Shown here: piece after piece, positions 1 through 5,946 of the stretch
Layout: the number at the start of each line of letters is the position of its first letter
How positions within the stretch are numbered: position 1 is the stretch's first letter
DNA from: a bacterium UBA6025
GTDB lineage: Bacteria > Patescibacteriota > Saccharimonadia > Saccharimonadales > Saccharimonadaceae
DNA: 9,403 bases
Direction: 5' to 3'
Assembly (NCBI GenBank): GCA_002429375.1
Contig: DIZP01000014.1
Location: forward strand, 1 to 9,403
The notes under the pieces: generated by a model
Database searches by the model: none
The model's input: the letters and a program-made list of their open reading frames with translations, nothing else
What the model was told of the DNA's origin: nothing
Translations under genes and position numbers: made by a program

Positions 1-36
1 CTGTCTCGTGGGCTCGGAGATGTGTATAAGAGACAG
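1..36 (+). other. Nextera (Tn5) sequencing adapter, not genomic
   Basis: Bases 3-36 match the 34-nt Illumina Nextera read-2 transposase adapter, and bases 18-36 are exactly the 19-bp Tn5 mosaic end (agatgtgtataagagacag). This is untrimmed library sequence at a contig edge, so genomic sequence starts at about base 37. The open frame that begins at base 22 on the plus strand starts inside the adapter and is an artefact. The TGTGTATAA in the mosaic end mimics a DnaA box and should be ignored. Confidence 0.97.
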
Positions 37-37
37 G

Positions 38-59
38 TTATTCACAGTTCTGTGGATAA
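38..59. promoter_or_regulatory. Pair of inverted DnaA-box 9-mers
   Basis: TTATTCACA (38-46, plus) and TGTGGATAA (51-59, which is TTATCCACA on the minus strand) both match the DnaA-box consensus TTATNCACA without mismatch. They face each other across 4 bp. A paired, perfectly matched arrangement suggests a DnaA-bound site, either the edge of a replication origin or a DnaA-regulated promoter. The contig ends here, so flanking boxes, an AT-rich unwinding element or a dnaA gene cannot be seen. The genes that follow point towards this site, which is not the usual orientation next to an origin. Confidence 0.5.
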
Positions 60-82
60 ATGGTTATGCCAACAGAGGTATA

Positions 83-116
83 AAAAATACCACAACCGTA
101 CTGATGTGGTATTTTT
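83..116. terminator. Bidirectional hairpin terminator
   Basis: Perfect 12-bp inverted repeat (83-94 and 105-116) around a 10-nt loop. The stem ends in A5/T5, so a T-run closes the hairpin on either strand. It lies about 20 nt past the stop of the small minus-strand membrane protein gene, so it most likely ends that transcript, and it would also stop transcription entering from the left. Confidence 0.8.
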
Positions 117-135
117 AGCACCGTCCTATCCCCTT

Positions 136-348
136 CTAGCGGACAAACAAAAACGTGGCGACTTGAAGGTCATATTGAGTCGTCAGGCGAATTGCCAGCC
201 AGCCGACCAGAATAAAGGCATTAGCCAACAAGGAAACAACCAAAAGGGCCGACTTAAAGTTATCCATGGTCGTGGGAGTACGGTTCCCCGCGGTAACGAT
301 TGTCCGTTTTGTATTTGAAACGATTTTTTTTGTTGATGTTTTTGTCAT
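136..348 (-). CDS. Small single-pass membrane protein, 70 aa, unknown function
   Basis: I do not recognise this protein. It has a basic Ser/Thr-rich N-terminus (Lys3, Lys7, Lys8, Lys14, Arg15, Arg23), then one hydrophobic helix at about residues 33-53, then a short tail ending in Arg70. The basic N-terminus predicts a cytoplasmic N-end. The ATG at 348 is chosen because a good promoter (TTGACA, 17-bp spacer, extended -10) ends 9 nt before it, and a hairpin terminator follows the stop by about 20 nt. The gene therefore looks like a complete monocistronic unit. There is no Shine-Dalgarno, which fits a leaderless mRNA. The next in-frame ATG (Met28) also lacks a Shine-Dalgarno. Being bracketed by promoter and terminator is the main argument that so short a frame is real; it is still a hypothetical gene. 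Confidence 0.6.
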   Translation of the reverse strand: MTKTSTKKIVSNTKRTIVTAGNRTPTTMDNFKSALLVVSLLANAFILVGWLAIRLTTQYDLQVATFLFVR

Positions 349-371
349 AATGCTTATACACTAGCATTATG
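346..371. repeat. Palindrome over the start codon and -10 (possible operator)
   Basis: Perfect 9-bp arms (346-354 and 363-371) separated by 8 bp. It covers the start codon of the 70-aa membrane protein gene and its -10 region. There is no T-run, so it is not an obvious terminator. Its position suits an operator for a dimeric repressor, or a 5' mRNA hairpin if transcription starts further upstream. It is also the only structure after the HAD gene stop. Confidence 0.5.
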
Positions 372-386
372 CTTATGTTTTGTCAA
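358..386 (-). promoter_or_regulatory. Promoter of the 70-aa membrane protein gene
   Basis: On the minus strand there is a consensus -35 TTGACA (386-381), a 17-bp spacer, and TAGTGT (363-358) preceded by TGC (366-364), an extended -10. The -10 ends 9 nt before the ATG, so the transcript would be leaderless or nearly so. The -35 contains the TGA stop of the HAD gene (385-383). Confidence 0.6.
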
Positions 387-1111
387 GACATCGCGGCCAT
401 TGGTAGTGCTTGGTTATCGCTCAGTTGCTCGATGTCGACAACTTGGCGGAGATCGTTAATAATTGTAACTCTACTCGAAACCTCACCCTGTTGTGAAGAT
501 AATATTTCGTACCGCGGATTTTGATAAAGATAACCCCGAGCTCCCAGTGGTAGGCCCGTGAATGAATCCGGCTTATCGTCAACCAAAATGACAGAGGGGA
601 AAAGAGCCGGCTGCCCAATGTAAGCCAAAAGTTGACCAGGTATACTAAACTCACCACTAGGACGTTGCCAGGAGGCAATCAGGTTTCCCTTTTCTTTTTG
701 ACTCGTCACCAAATGCGGTACACGATCAAGTCGACTGGCCCGGAGCTTAAACTCCTGCCATCTCAGCGATCCGTACGTCAAGATTCCGTACTCGTGTTCA
801 CTCAAAGCAAGATGTTCCATTAACTCTTTCGCACCGGGGTTCAACAAACTGCTACTTTTAACAGATTTCACAAATCGAGCGTTCAGTTCCTCAACCGCTC
901 GGTCACCGAGCTCCACTGCGAGGTATTTATAGGTGTCAAACGAGTCGCCGTTTACTACCGCCGTGCGAGAAGCCCGGTCAAGCCGCGGACCGATAGAAAA
1001 ATACTGTTGAGTAACAAGTTCGTTATAGCGTCGCATCGTCTCGTTAAGATCCAGCAGACAACGATCGAGGTCCAGCAGAAAAAATTTCTTAGGGTTAGCG
1101 TTCTCTTGCAT
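383..1111 (-). CDS. HAD-superfamily hydrolase (phosphatase-like)
   Basis: A 242-aa protein of the haloacid-dehalogenase phosphatase fold. Motif I is Asp14-Leu-Asp16 (FLLDLDRCLLD), motif II Thr112 (GILTYGS), motif III a lysine at 139 or 141, and motif IV Asp178-Asp179 (ILVDDKPDSF). Asp14 would be the nucleophile and Asp16 the general acid, with the later aspartates binding Mg2+. The helical cap lies roughly at residues 22-95. Motif I is DLDRCL rather than the usual DxDGTL. The start at 1111 is supported by GGAGA 9 nt upstream; the frame is open back to 1156 but those ATGs have no ribosome site. The gene overlaps the end of yvcK by 17 nt, so the two are probably co-transcribed and coupled. The substrate cannot be read from the sequence; nucleotides or sugar phosphates are typical for small HADs. 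Confidence 0.85.
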   Translation of the reverse strand: MQENANPKKFFLLDLDRCLLDLNETMRRYNELVTQQYFSIGPRLDRASRTAVVNGDSFDTYKYLAVELGDRAVEELNARFVKSVKSSSLLNPGAKELMEHLALSEHEYGILTYGSLRWQEFKLRASRLDRVPHLVTSQKEKGNLIASWQRPSGEFSIPGQLLAYIGQPALFPSVILVDDKPDSFTGLPLGARGYLYQNPRYEILSSQQGEVSSRVTIINDLRQVVDIEQLSDNQALPMAAMS

Positions 1112-2117
1112 AGCGATATATCTCCATAATTGCTGTGGCAACGGCGGGCGCATCATGGCGAATCAACGAACGCGTCACCGGTAGAACGTCCGCCTTGTGA
1201 CTCTTGGCAATCTTCCCTAAAAACTCACCACCGATTGCTTTATAATGAGCATTCTTCAAAACGCCACTATCGACCTTCGTCAGGTAGGCCTTTTCTTGCT
1301 TGTAGCGGGCAGCGACGTTCCGGGTAGGCTTTTGTTCATTATAGAGCACGTAGTTTAAGAAATCGCCACCAGCAAAACGCTCAATTTCGGCAACGTGATC
1401 GCTGACCGTGAAACTAGATGTCTGTCCGTCTTTCGTAACCAGGTTTGAGACGTACACCTTCAAAGCCTTCGTCCGCCGAAGTGCGTCGCCGATACCATCA
1501 ATAACCAGCAGTGGTCCCAACGATGTATAGAGGTCACCCGGGGCAATCACGATCATATCAGCCTGATCAATCGCCATGATGGCGGTCGGGTTAGCGGTCG
1601 GGTTTGGCGTCAGCGAAATATGGGCGCGGCGTGGGTCATGCCGAAAATAATTAGCATCAATCACCCGTTCACCACTCAGAATCAAGCTGGCTTCTGGCCA
1701 CTCCATCTTGAGTCGAACATCATCAAACGTGGCTGGAAGCACCGTTCCGTTAACACGTAGGATTTCCGAGGCGGTTTCTACCGCTTCGGAAAAGCTACCG
1801 CTGACTTTTTCGAGCGCCGTCAGCAATATGTTACCGAATGAGTGGCCCCCCAGTGTGCCCTCTTCAAACCGGTAGTCGAACAGATCTCGAATTTTAGGTG
1901 AGTCGCTCAGGGCGACGAGACACTGGCGAACATCGCCCGGTGGTAGCGTCCCAAGTTCATCTCGCAAAACACCAGTACTCCCCCCGTCATCCACCATGTT
2001 AACAATTGCCGCCAACTGTTTGGTGTAATCCTTAAGGGCCGAGAGCAACGTAAAACTCCCCGTGCCCCCGCCAATAACGGCAATCTTTATGTCAGTTTTG
2101 GCAAACGGCTCATTCAT
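1095..2117 (-). CDS. yvcK: YvcK / CofD-like UDP-sugar-binding factor
   Basis: A 340-aa protein of the YvcK/CofD-like family (often called gluconeogenesis factor). In Bacillus the homologue binds UDP-GlcNAc and, as GlmR, stimulates glucosamine-6-phosphate synthase, adjusting carbon flow into the cell wall. Visible signatures are GGGTGS (16-21) at the first strand of a Rossmann-like fold, MVDDGGSTG (41-49), LGTLPPGDVRQCLVAL (55-70) and HSFGNILLTAL near residue 92. The length is normal for the family. The usual neighbours rapZ (yvcJ) and whiA are absent; GH1 precedes it and HAD follows with an overlap. The start at 2117 follows a TATAAT box by 8 nt; there is no properly spaced Shine-Dalgarno (a GAGG is 16 nt away). 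A role as a regulator of UDP-GlcNAc supply here is inference from homologues, though it fits the UDP-GlcNAc epimerase in the same window. Confidence 0.95.
   Translation of the reverse strand: MNEPFAKTDIKIAVIGGGTGSFTLLSALKDYTKQLAAIVNMVDDGGSTGVLRDELGTLPPGDVRQCLVALSDSPKIRDLFDYRFEEGTLGGHSFGNILLTALEKVSGSFSEAVETASEILRVNGTVLPATFDDVRLKMEWPEASLILSGERVIDANYFRHDPRRAHISLTPNPTANPTAIMAIDQADMIVIAPGDLYTSLGPLLVIDGIGDALRRTKALKVYVSNLVTKDGQTSSFTVSDHVAEIERFAGGDFLNYVLYNEQKPTRNVAARYKQEKAYLTKVDSGVLKNAHYKAIGGEFLGKIAKSHKADVLPVTRSLIRHDAPAVATAIMEIYRYARER
1121..1125 (-). promoter_or_regulatory. Shine-Dalgarno that sets the HAD gene start
   Basis: GGAGA on the minus strand, 9 nt before the ATG at 1111 and inside the yvcK coding region. 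It singles out the 1111 start from the two upstream in-frame ATGs at 1156 and 1153, and shows that a downstream operon gene uses a ribosome site while the first genes of units here do not. Confidence 0.7.
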
Positions 2118-2125
2118 TACTAGTT

Positions 2126-2155
2126 ATTATACGCCTCGTATTTTTTTAATGACAC
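2126..2155 (-). promoter_or_regulatory. yvcK promoter embedded in the GH1 stop codon
   Basis: Perfect TATAAT at 2131-2126 on the minus strand, with GTGTCA (2155-2150, 4 of 6 to TTGACA) 18 bp upstream. The hexamer contains the TAA stop of the GH1 gene (2129-2127) and ends 8 nt before the yvcK ATG, so this promoter would give a leaderless yvcK mRNA. Confidence 0.6.
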
Positions 2156-3392
2156 GCCCAAACCAGCGGGCGCTCGGTCGTAACGTCCGCTCACCCGTCG
2201 CATAATCAACCGCTGCCAATCCAAACCGTGGCCATTTGCCCTGAGCCAACTCGAAATTATCCATTAGACTCCAGTGCAAATAGCCCTGCAGTTGCACCCC
2301 GTTGGCGATTGCTTTTTGCATGCCGATCAGTGTTTGTGTAATCCACCACTGCCGGCGGCTGTCGTCAGCGTCGGCTAATCCGTTTTCGGTAATTATGATC
2401 GGAATCTTATATTTGCCATGGAGTCGCTCCAGGGCATACTGGATATCCGCAGGGTGCAGGTCCCAATTTACATCACTCAGTTGTTGGTCGGGGTTATGGA
2501 TCCGATAGCCATAGACCCGGTTACTGAAATAATAATTAACACCGAGAAAATCGCACTGCTTAATGACCTTCTTTATGAAATAATCATCCTGGGCGTATTG
2601 CATCACTGCCGCACTCAGACGACTGAGCCAGGCATTGTCACCCGGATAAAAGAAAACTGAATTTTTGGCAATCGAAACCTTATAGCGCCGATTAAGTCGA
2701 TGGATAACTTTTGCGGATTGTCGATGCGCGTACGCCAAATTATTGATAACTCTCCACCACTTGTATCTGTCAAAAACAGCCGGTGGCCACGTTTGATTAT
2801 AGTAACTTTCGGTTGCATAGACTTCGGGTTCATTGATAGTGATGATCAGACGCACGCTCGTCCCTAACTCACTCACTATCTTTTCAGCAAATCGAGTGAA
2901 ATACTTAACGTTCGATCGCTTCGTAAAACCACCTTTCTGGGCGAACCAGACCGGTAGCGAAAAATGAAACAGCGTCACGATTGGTTCGATATTCTTTTTT
3001 TTGAGTCGAGCAACATACTCTTTATAGTGCGTCACCGCCTCGGCATCCCACCTGCCCTCTTCTGGCTCGATACGTGACCACTCAACGCCAAAGCGGTAGG
3101 CGTTCATGTTCATTTTTGCGAGTAAGTCAAAGTCCTCTTCATATCGGTTATAATGATCACCAAGTTCACCGGACACATAATTGTCTGGGTCTTTGGCCTG
3201 ATCCTCTATCTGCTCCCAGCTGACGTAATCATTCAGGTGATAGTTGGCCTGAGCGGCCTTGGCCTTGGCATTTTCTAACTCCCATACGGTCCATTGATTA
3301 TGATTGCCACCTTCCACCTGATGGGCCGAAGTTGCTGCACCCCACAAGAAACGTTTAGGAAATTCGAGTATTGGCTTGGTAGGTTTATTCAT
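2127..3392 (-). CDS. Glycoside hydrolase family 1 beta-glycosidase
   Basis: A 421-aa (beta/alpha)8-barrel retaining glycosidase that hydrolyses beta-linked glucosides, galactosides or similar. The N-terminal GH1 signature FLWGAATSAHQVEG (15-28) includes glycone-binding Gln25. Glu188 in TINEP is the acid/base and Glu336 in IIITENG is the nucleophile. CDFLGVNYY (280-288) and HWSLMDNFE (373-381) complete the site. Glu381 is the residue that binds glycone O4/O6 in unphosphorylated substrates, which argues against a 6-phospho-glycosidase. The strand-4 motif is HFSLPVWF (143-150) rather than the common HWDLP, a form also seen in archaeal and thermophilic beta-glycosidases. No signal peptide is visible, so it should be cytoplasmic, and no sugar transporter is nearby. 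It is slightly shorter than typical (440-480 aa). The start at 3392 lies 12 nt after a TATAAT box with only a weak GAGA nearby. Confidence 0.95.
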   Translation of the reverse strand: MNKPTKPILEFPKRFLWGAATSAHQVEGGNHNQWTVWELENAKAKAAQANYHLNDYVSWEQIEDQAKDPDNYVSGELGDHYNRYEEDFDLLAKMNMNAYRFGVEWSRIEPEEGRWDAEAVTHYKEYVARLKKKNIEPIVTLFHFSLPVWFAQKGGFTKRSNVKYFTRFAEKIVSELGTSVRLIITINEPEVYATESYYNQTWPPAVFDRYKWWRVINNLAYAHRQSAKVIHRLNRRYKVSIAKNSVFFYPGDNAWLSRLSAAVMQYAQDDYFIKKVIKQCDFLGVNYYFSNRVYGYRIHNPDQQLSDVNWDLHPADIQYALERLHGKYKIPIIITENGLADADDSRRQWWITQTLIGMQKAIANGVQLQGYLHWSLMDNFELAQGKWPRFGLAAVDYATGERTLRPSARWFGRVIKKIRGV

Positions 3393-3404
3393 AGCAATCT
3401 CATT

Positions 3405-3410
3405 ATTATA
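3405..3410 (-). promoter_or_regulatory. -10 box of the GH1 gene
   Basis: Perfect TATAAT on the minus strand, 12 nt before the GH1 ATG and within the 49-nt gap after the helicase stop. No convincing -35 is found at 16-18 bp. The mRNA leader would be about 5 nt or less. Confidence 0.5.
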
Positions 3411-3441
3411 CTCTGTTTAGACAACACAAGTTATCAGGCAC

Positions 3442-4959
3442 TTATTGGACAACGTCTTCACCGAAGTGTTTTTGCAGGCGCATGGTGATAGAACCTTCGT
3501 GTCGTCCCAATAGTTTGCTCAACTGTTTGATGGTCGCACCATTTTGAAACTTCTCCTTCAGCTCAGCGTCCTGGAGCGGTTGCCACGGCCGGTAGGCGTT
3601 AGGGTAAGTTTGGCGCATGACGGCAATCTTATCGGCCCAACCGCTGGCCTTGGCTGTTTTCTTTGGCAACTCAGTTTTACGTTTTTCGGCCGTTTCACCA
3701 AGGTACGCGAAGCGTTTGAGGTCCCGAGCAGCCTTGTCTCGGAGTGAGACATCAATCGTTTGGGCGTCCTCACTCACCTGTAGCGCCATACGATTAATAC
3801 CGGATAAATATAGGTTGTGCAAATTTTTTACTCGGCTGAGGGCAACATAGCCCATGCCTTCGACGAAGGCTTTGCGTAGATCAATCTTAGCGGAGTCCAG
3901 CGTCATGCCCTGTGACTTATGGACGGTAATCGCCCAGGCCAAACGGAGCGGTATTTGTGAGATACTAGCACGTTTCTTGTCGCCGTCACGCAGCTCCCAA
4001 GTGTCGGGGCTCATAGTCACTACTTTGCCATTTTTGAACTTTACCACCGGATATTCCGTACCTGGCTCAAAGTCAATCACGACGCCCTGACTGCCATTGA
4101 CGTATTTACGCTCCAGGCTGTTTTTGACCGCCATGACCAAGGCCCCTTTTTTGACGCGAAGAGTGGCCGGCGCCAGGACCGAGCGCTGCAGATTCTCGAC
4201 ATAATTGTCCGAGCCGGTGGTTGTCTGTGTATAAAAAAGTTCGTCACCTTCAAGTTCGTCGAGCTTCTTGGCGTTGATACGGTCGACATCAATATTCACC
4301 GTATGAAGTTCGGTCAGCAGGCTCCCCTCCTCTGGTTCGACACCGACGCGCTCCAGTAGCATTTCAGCGTGATGACGGCGCAGCTCACCGGCCCGAAGCG
4401 AGTTCAGAATATCAAGCAGTTGCTCGTCGTCCTGACGGTGCTGCTCCTGCAAGTAGCAGATGGTTGGATCGAGTTCTTGCCAGACCTTACTGCTAACGAC
4501 AAAACCACCTGCCCGTGAATCACCTCTGTTAATAGGGGGAAGTTGAAAGAAATCGCCACTCATGATGACTTGAATGCCACCGAAGGGCTCGTCTTTGGCG
4601 CGGATGATACGACAAACCTCATCCACCATGTCGAGGCGGAAGTCGTGCAGCATACTTATCTCGTCGATAATCAGCACGTCCGTTTTTTCGATGATTTCGC
4701 GGCGGCCTTTGGCCACGTGATCGCCAAAGCCGTGGGCTATTTCATCAGAGATGCCGATGCCGCTCCAACTGTGAATGGTCGTACCACCCAAGTGTGTGGC
4801 CGCCAGCCCGGTCGTGGCCGTTACCGAGACGTGCTTCCCCTCGCCTTTCGCGAGGCGAATAAATTGATTCAATACAAAAGTCTTACCCGCTCCAGCTGGT
4901 CCGGTCAGTAGCACGCTTTCCCCCGCGAGCATAATCTCTAGTGCAAGTCCCTGATTCAT
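3442..4959 (-). CDS. PIF1-type superfamily 1B DNA helicase with C-terminal HTH
   Basis: A 505-aa ATP-dependent 5'-3' DNA helicase of the PIF1/RecD-like group, acting on replication or recombination intermediates. Motifs in order: Walker A GPAGAGKT (20-27); motif Ia TATTGLAA (47-54); Walker B IIDEIS (97-102); motif III GDFFQLPP (135-142); motif IV-like QEQHRQ (171-176); motif V VHKSQGMTLD (346-355); motif VI YVALSRV (371-377). After a Lys-rich linker (about 415-435) comes a C-terminal block (about 463-505) with NGATIKQLSKLLGRHEGSI, a helix-turn-helix-like element that may add DNA contact. The ATG at 4959 is preferred: a TTG 27 nt upstream is also in frame, but a TATACT -10 lies between the two, 7 nt before the ATG. 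The gene is divergent from the LssY-domain gene across 58 bp. Confidence 0.95.
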   Translation of the reverse strand: MNQGLALEIMLAGESVLLTGPAGAGKTFVLNQFIRLAKGEGKHVSVTATTGLAATHLGGTTIHSWSGIGISDEIAHGFGDHVAKGRREIIEKTDVLIIDEISMLHDFRLDMVDEVCRIIRAKDEPFGGIQVIMSGDFFQLPPINRGDSRAGGFVVSSKVWQELDPTICYLQEQHRQDDEQLLDILNSLRAGELRRHHAEMLLERVGVEPEEGSLLTELHTVNIDVDRINAKKLDELEGDELFYTQTTTGSDNYVENLQRSVLAPATLRVKKGALVMAVKNSLERKYVNGSQGVVIDFEPGTEYPVVKFKNGKVVTMSPDTWELRDGDKKRASISQIPLRLAWAITVHKSQGMTLDSAKIDLRKAFVEGMGYVALSRVKNLHNLYLSGINRMALQVSEDAQTIDVSLRDKAARDLKRFAYLGETAEKRKTELPKKTAKASGWADKIAVMRQTYPNAYRPWQPLQDAELKEKFQNGATIKQLSKLLGRHEGSITMRLQKHFGEDVVQ

Positions 4960-4966
4960 TACTCTC

Positions 4967-4972
4967 AGTATA
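4967..4972 (-). promoter_or_regulatory. -10 box of the helicase gene
   Basis: TATACT on the minus strand, 7 nt before the ATG at 4959. A -35 at 17 bp would be AAGGCA (4995-4990, 3 of 6), which is weak. It sits downstream of the alternative TTG start at 4986, so a transcript made from it could only use the ATG. Confidence 0.5.
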
Positions 4973-4979
4973 TCATTTT

Positions 4980-5008
4980 TACACAAGCTTGCCTTAGTCA
5001 GCTATAAT
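4980..5008 (+). promoter_or_regulatory. Promoter of the LssY-domain gene
   Basis: TATAAT at 5003-5008 with TACACA (4980-4985, 4 of 6 to TTGACA) 17 bp upstream. The -10 ends 9 nt before the ATG at 5018, again giving a leaderless mRNA. Its -35 region is interleaved with that of the divergent helicase promoter, so the two may compete for RNA polymerase. Confidence 0.6.
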
Positions 5009-5017
5009 GAATTGATA

Positions 5018-5866
5018 ATGTTTAATTTTCTATTTCGCACCCTTTGGCGGGTTTTAATTTTTGCAGCTGGTACCCTTATTCTATGGCTAACCGTTTTCCG
5101 GGTCTACCCCTATGCCCATAGCCGTCTGCCGTTTTATATCGTACTGCTACTGCTTTACTATCTCTTGGCTTACGTTGCAGTTCCGGCCCTCATCCGTGTC
5201 TTTCGCTTGGTCATAAAACCGAACCGCATCCCCCTATACACCACGATGCGCGACGGTTGGCCGTCTGATCCGGTCAACTTGGCCGTCATCGTCAAAAATC
5301 GCAAACACCTGCAAATGGCTATGGAAAAAGCTGGTTGGTATACGGCCGACCCAGCGACATTAAAAAACCGCTTTCGTGAGCTCGTCTCAATTGTCTTTAA
5401 CCGTCGGTACGAACGAGCCCCCTTTACCAACCTGTACTTATTCAATCGGCCCCATGACATTGGTTTTGAGATTCCTCTTAACGACGCCGGTAGTGCCCGC
5501 ACCCGACACCACGTCCGTTTTTGGCGCTTAGAAATACCTCCTTTTGGCGAAAAAGACTCCAGCCATCATAAATTTTGGACGCATCAGCTCCGTCACCTGC
5601 TTCATCTCGAAAAAGAAATCTGGATTGGTGCCGCGATTGAAGAATCGCACGCTGTCGACATTCAATGGCACACTGGTCGACTCAACCATGGCGGCAATAA
5701 ATATTCAGATCGTGAACGAGATTTTATCGTCGACTCGCTCAAACAGACACACCAAGTCAAGACGATGCATACGACCGAAGCGGGTGAAGAAATTAAATTT
5801 CGCGGTCAGCAATTCAACGTCTTTTATTATACCGACGGTGGTATTCAAGTAGTGCGTCTGAAATAA
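5018..5866 (+). CDS. Membrane protein with LssY C-terminal-like domain
   Basis: A 282-aa protein with two N-terminal membrane helices (about 12-29 and 38-62), then a soluble domain resembling LssY_C (named after a Legionella secretion-associated protein; molecular function unknown). Recognisable elements are the domain opening TTMRDGWPSDPVNL followed by AMEKAGWYTADP, the core NRPHDIGFEIP, the RHHVRFWRLE strand, the IWIGAAIEES segment, and SDRERDFIVDSL near the end. The many His, Arg and Asp residues could form a binding or catalytic site, but no activity is established. A TTG two codons upstream (5012) is possible; the ATG at 5018 fits the promoter better. It is the only plus-strand gene here, divergent from the helicase and convergent with the epimerase. 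Assignment to LssY_C is from motif recall, not a search. Confidence 0.8.
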   Translation: MFNFLFRTLWRVLIFAAGTLILWLTVFRVYPYAHSRLPFYIVLLLLYYLLAYVAVPALIRVFRLVIKPNRIPLYTTMRDGWPSDPVNLAVIVKNRKHLQMAMEKAGWYTADPATLKNRFRELVSIVFNRRYERAPFTNLYLFNRPHDIGFEIPLNDAGSARTRHHVRFWRLEIPPFGEKDSSHHKFWTHQLRHLLHLEKEIWIGAAIEESHAVDIQWHTGRLNHGGNKYSDRERDFIVDSLKQTHQVKTMHTTEAGEEIKFRGQQFNVFYYTDGGIQVVRLK

Positions 5867-5880
5867 TCCTTACTTTTGAC

Positions 5881-5905
5881 GCGGAAAGTTCCGCTGTACA
5901 GCGGA
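5881..5905. repeat. Overlapping GC-rich inverted repeats
   Basis: Two mutually exclusive hairpins share the arm at 5889-5894: GCGGAA-AG-TTCCGC (5881-5894) and the perfect 16-bp palindrome TCCGCTGTACAGCGGA (5890-5905). It begins 15 nt after the stop of the LssY-domain gene. It may serve as an mRNA 3' stem or a protein-binding palindrome. Confidence 0.5.
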
Positions 5906-5912
5906 CAAACGC

Positions 5913-5936
5913 GCTTCTTTTGGCTGCAAAAGAAGC
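5913..5936. terminator. Convergent-gene hairpin terminator
   Basis: Perfect 10-bp stem (5913-5922 and 5927-5936) with a GCTG tetraloop. It lies between the convergent LssY-domain and epimerase genes, 10 nt past the epimerase stop. The T4/A4 runs are inside the stem rather than after it, so as an intrinsic terminator it is atypical; placement is the best evidence. Confidence 0.6.
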
Positions 5937-5946
5937 AAAACCTGAG

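Noticed and set aside
22..318. 98-aa plus-strand frame at the left end
   Set aside because: It begins within the Nextera adapter and runs antisense through the terminator hairpin and the small membrane protein gene.
3393..3404. Four-codon upstream ORF (ATG AGA TTG CTA TGA) overlapping the GH1 start
   Set aside because: The predicted transcription start from the TATAAT box lies inside or after it, so it is probably not transcribed as a leader.
4543..4911. 122-aa plus-strand frame opposite the helicase gene
   Set aside because: Antisense shadow of the Walker-motif region of the helicase; no independent signals or recognisable domain.
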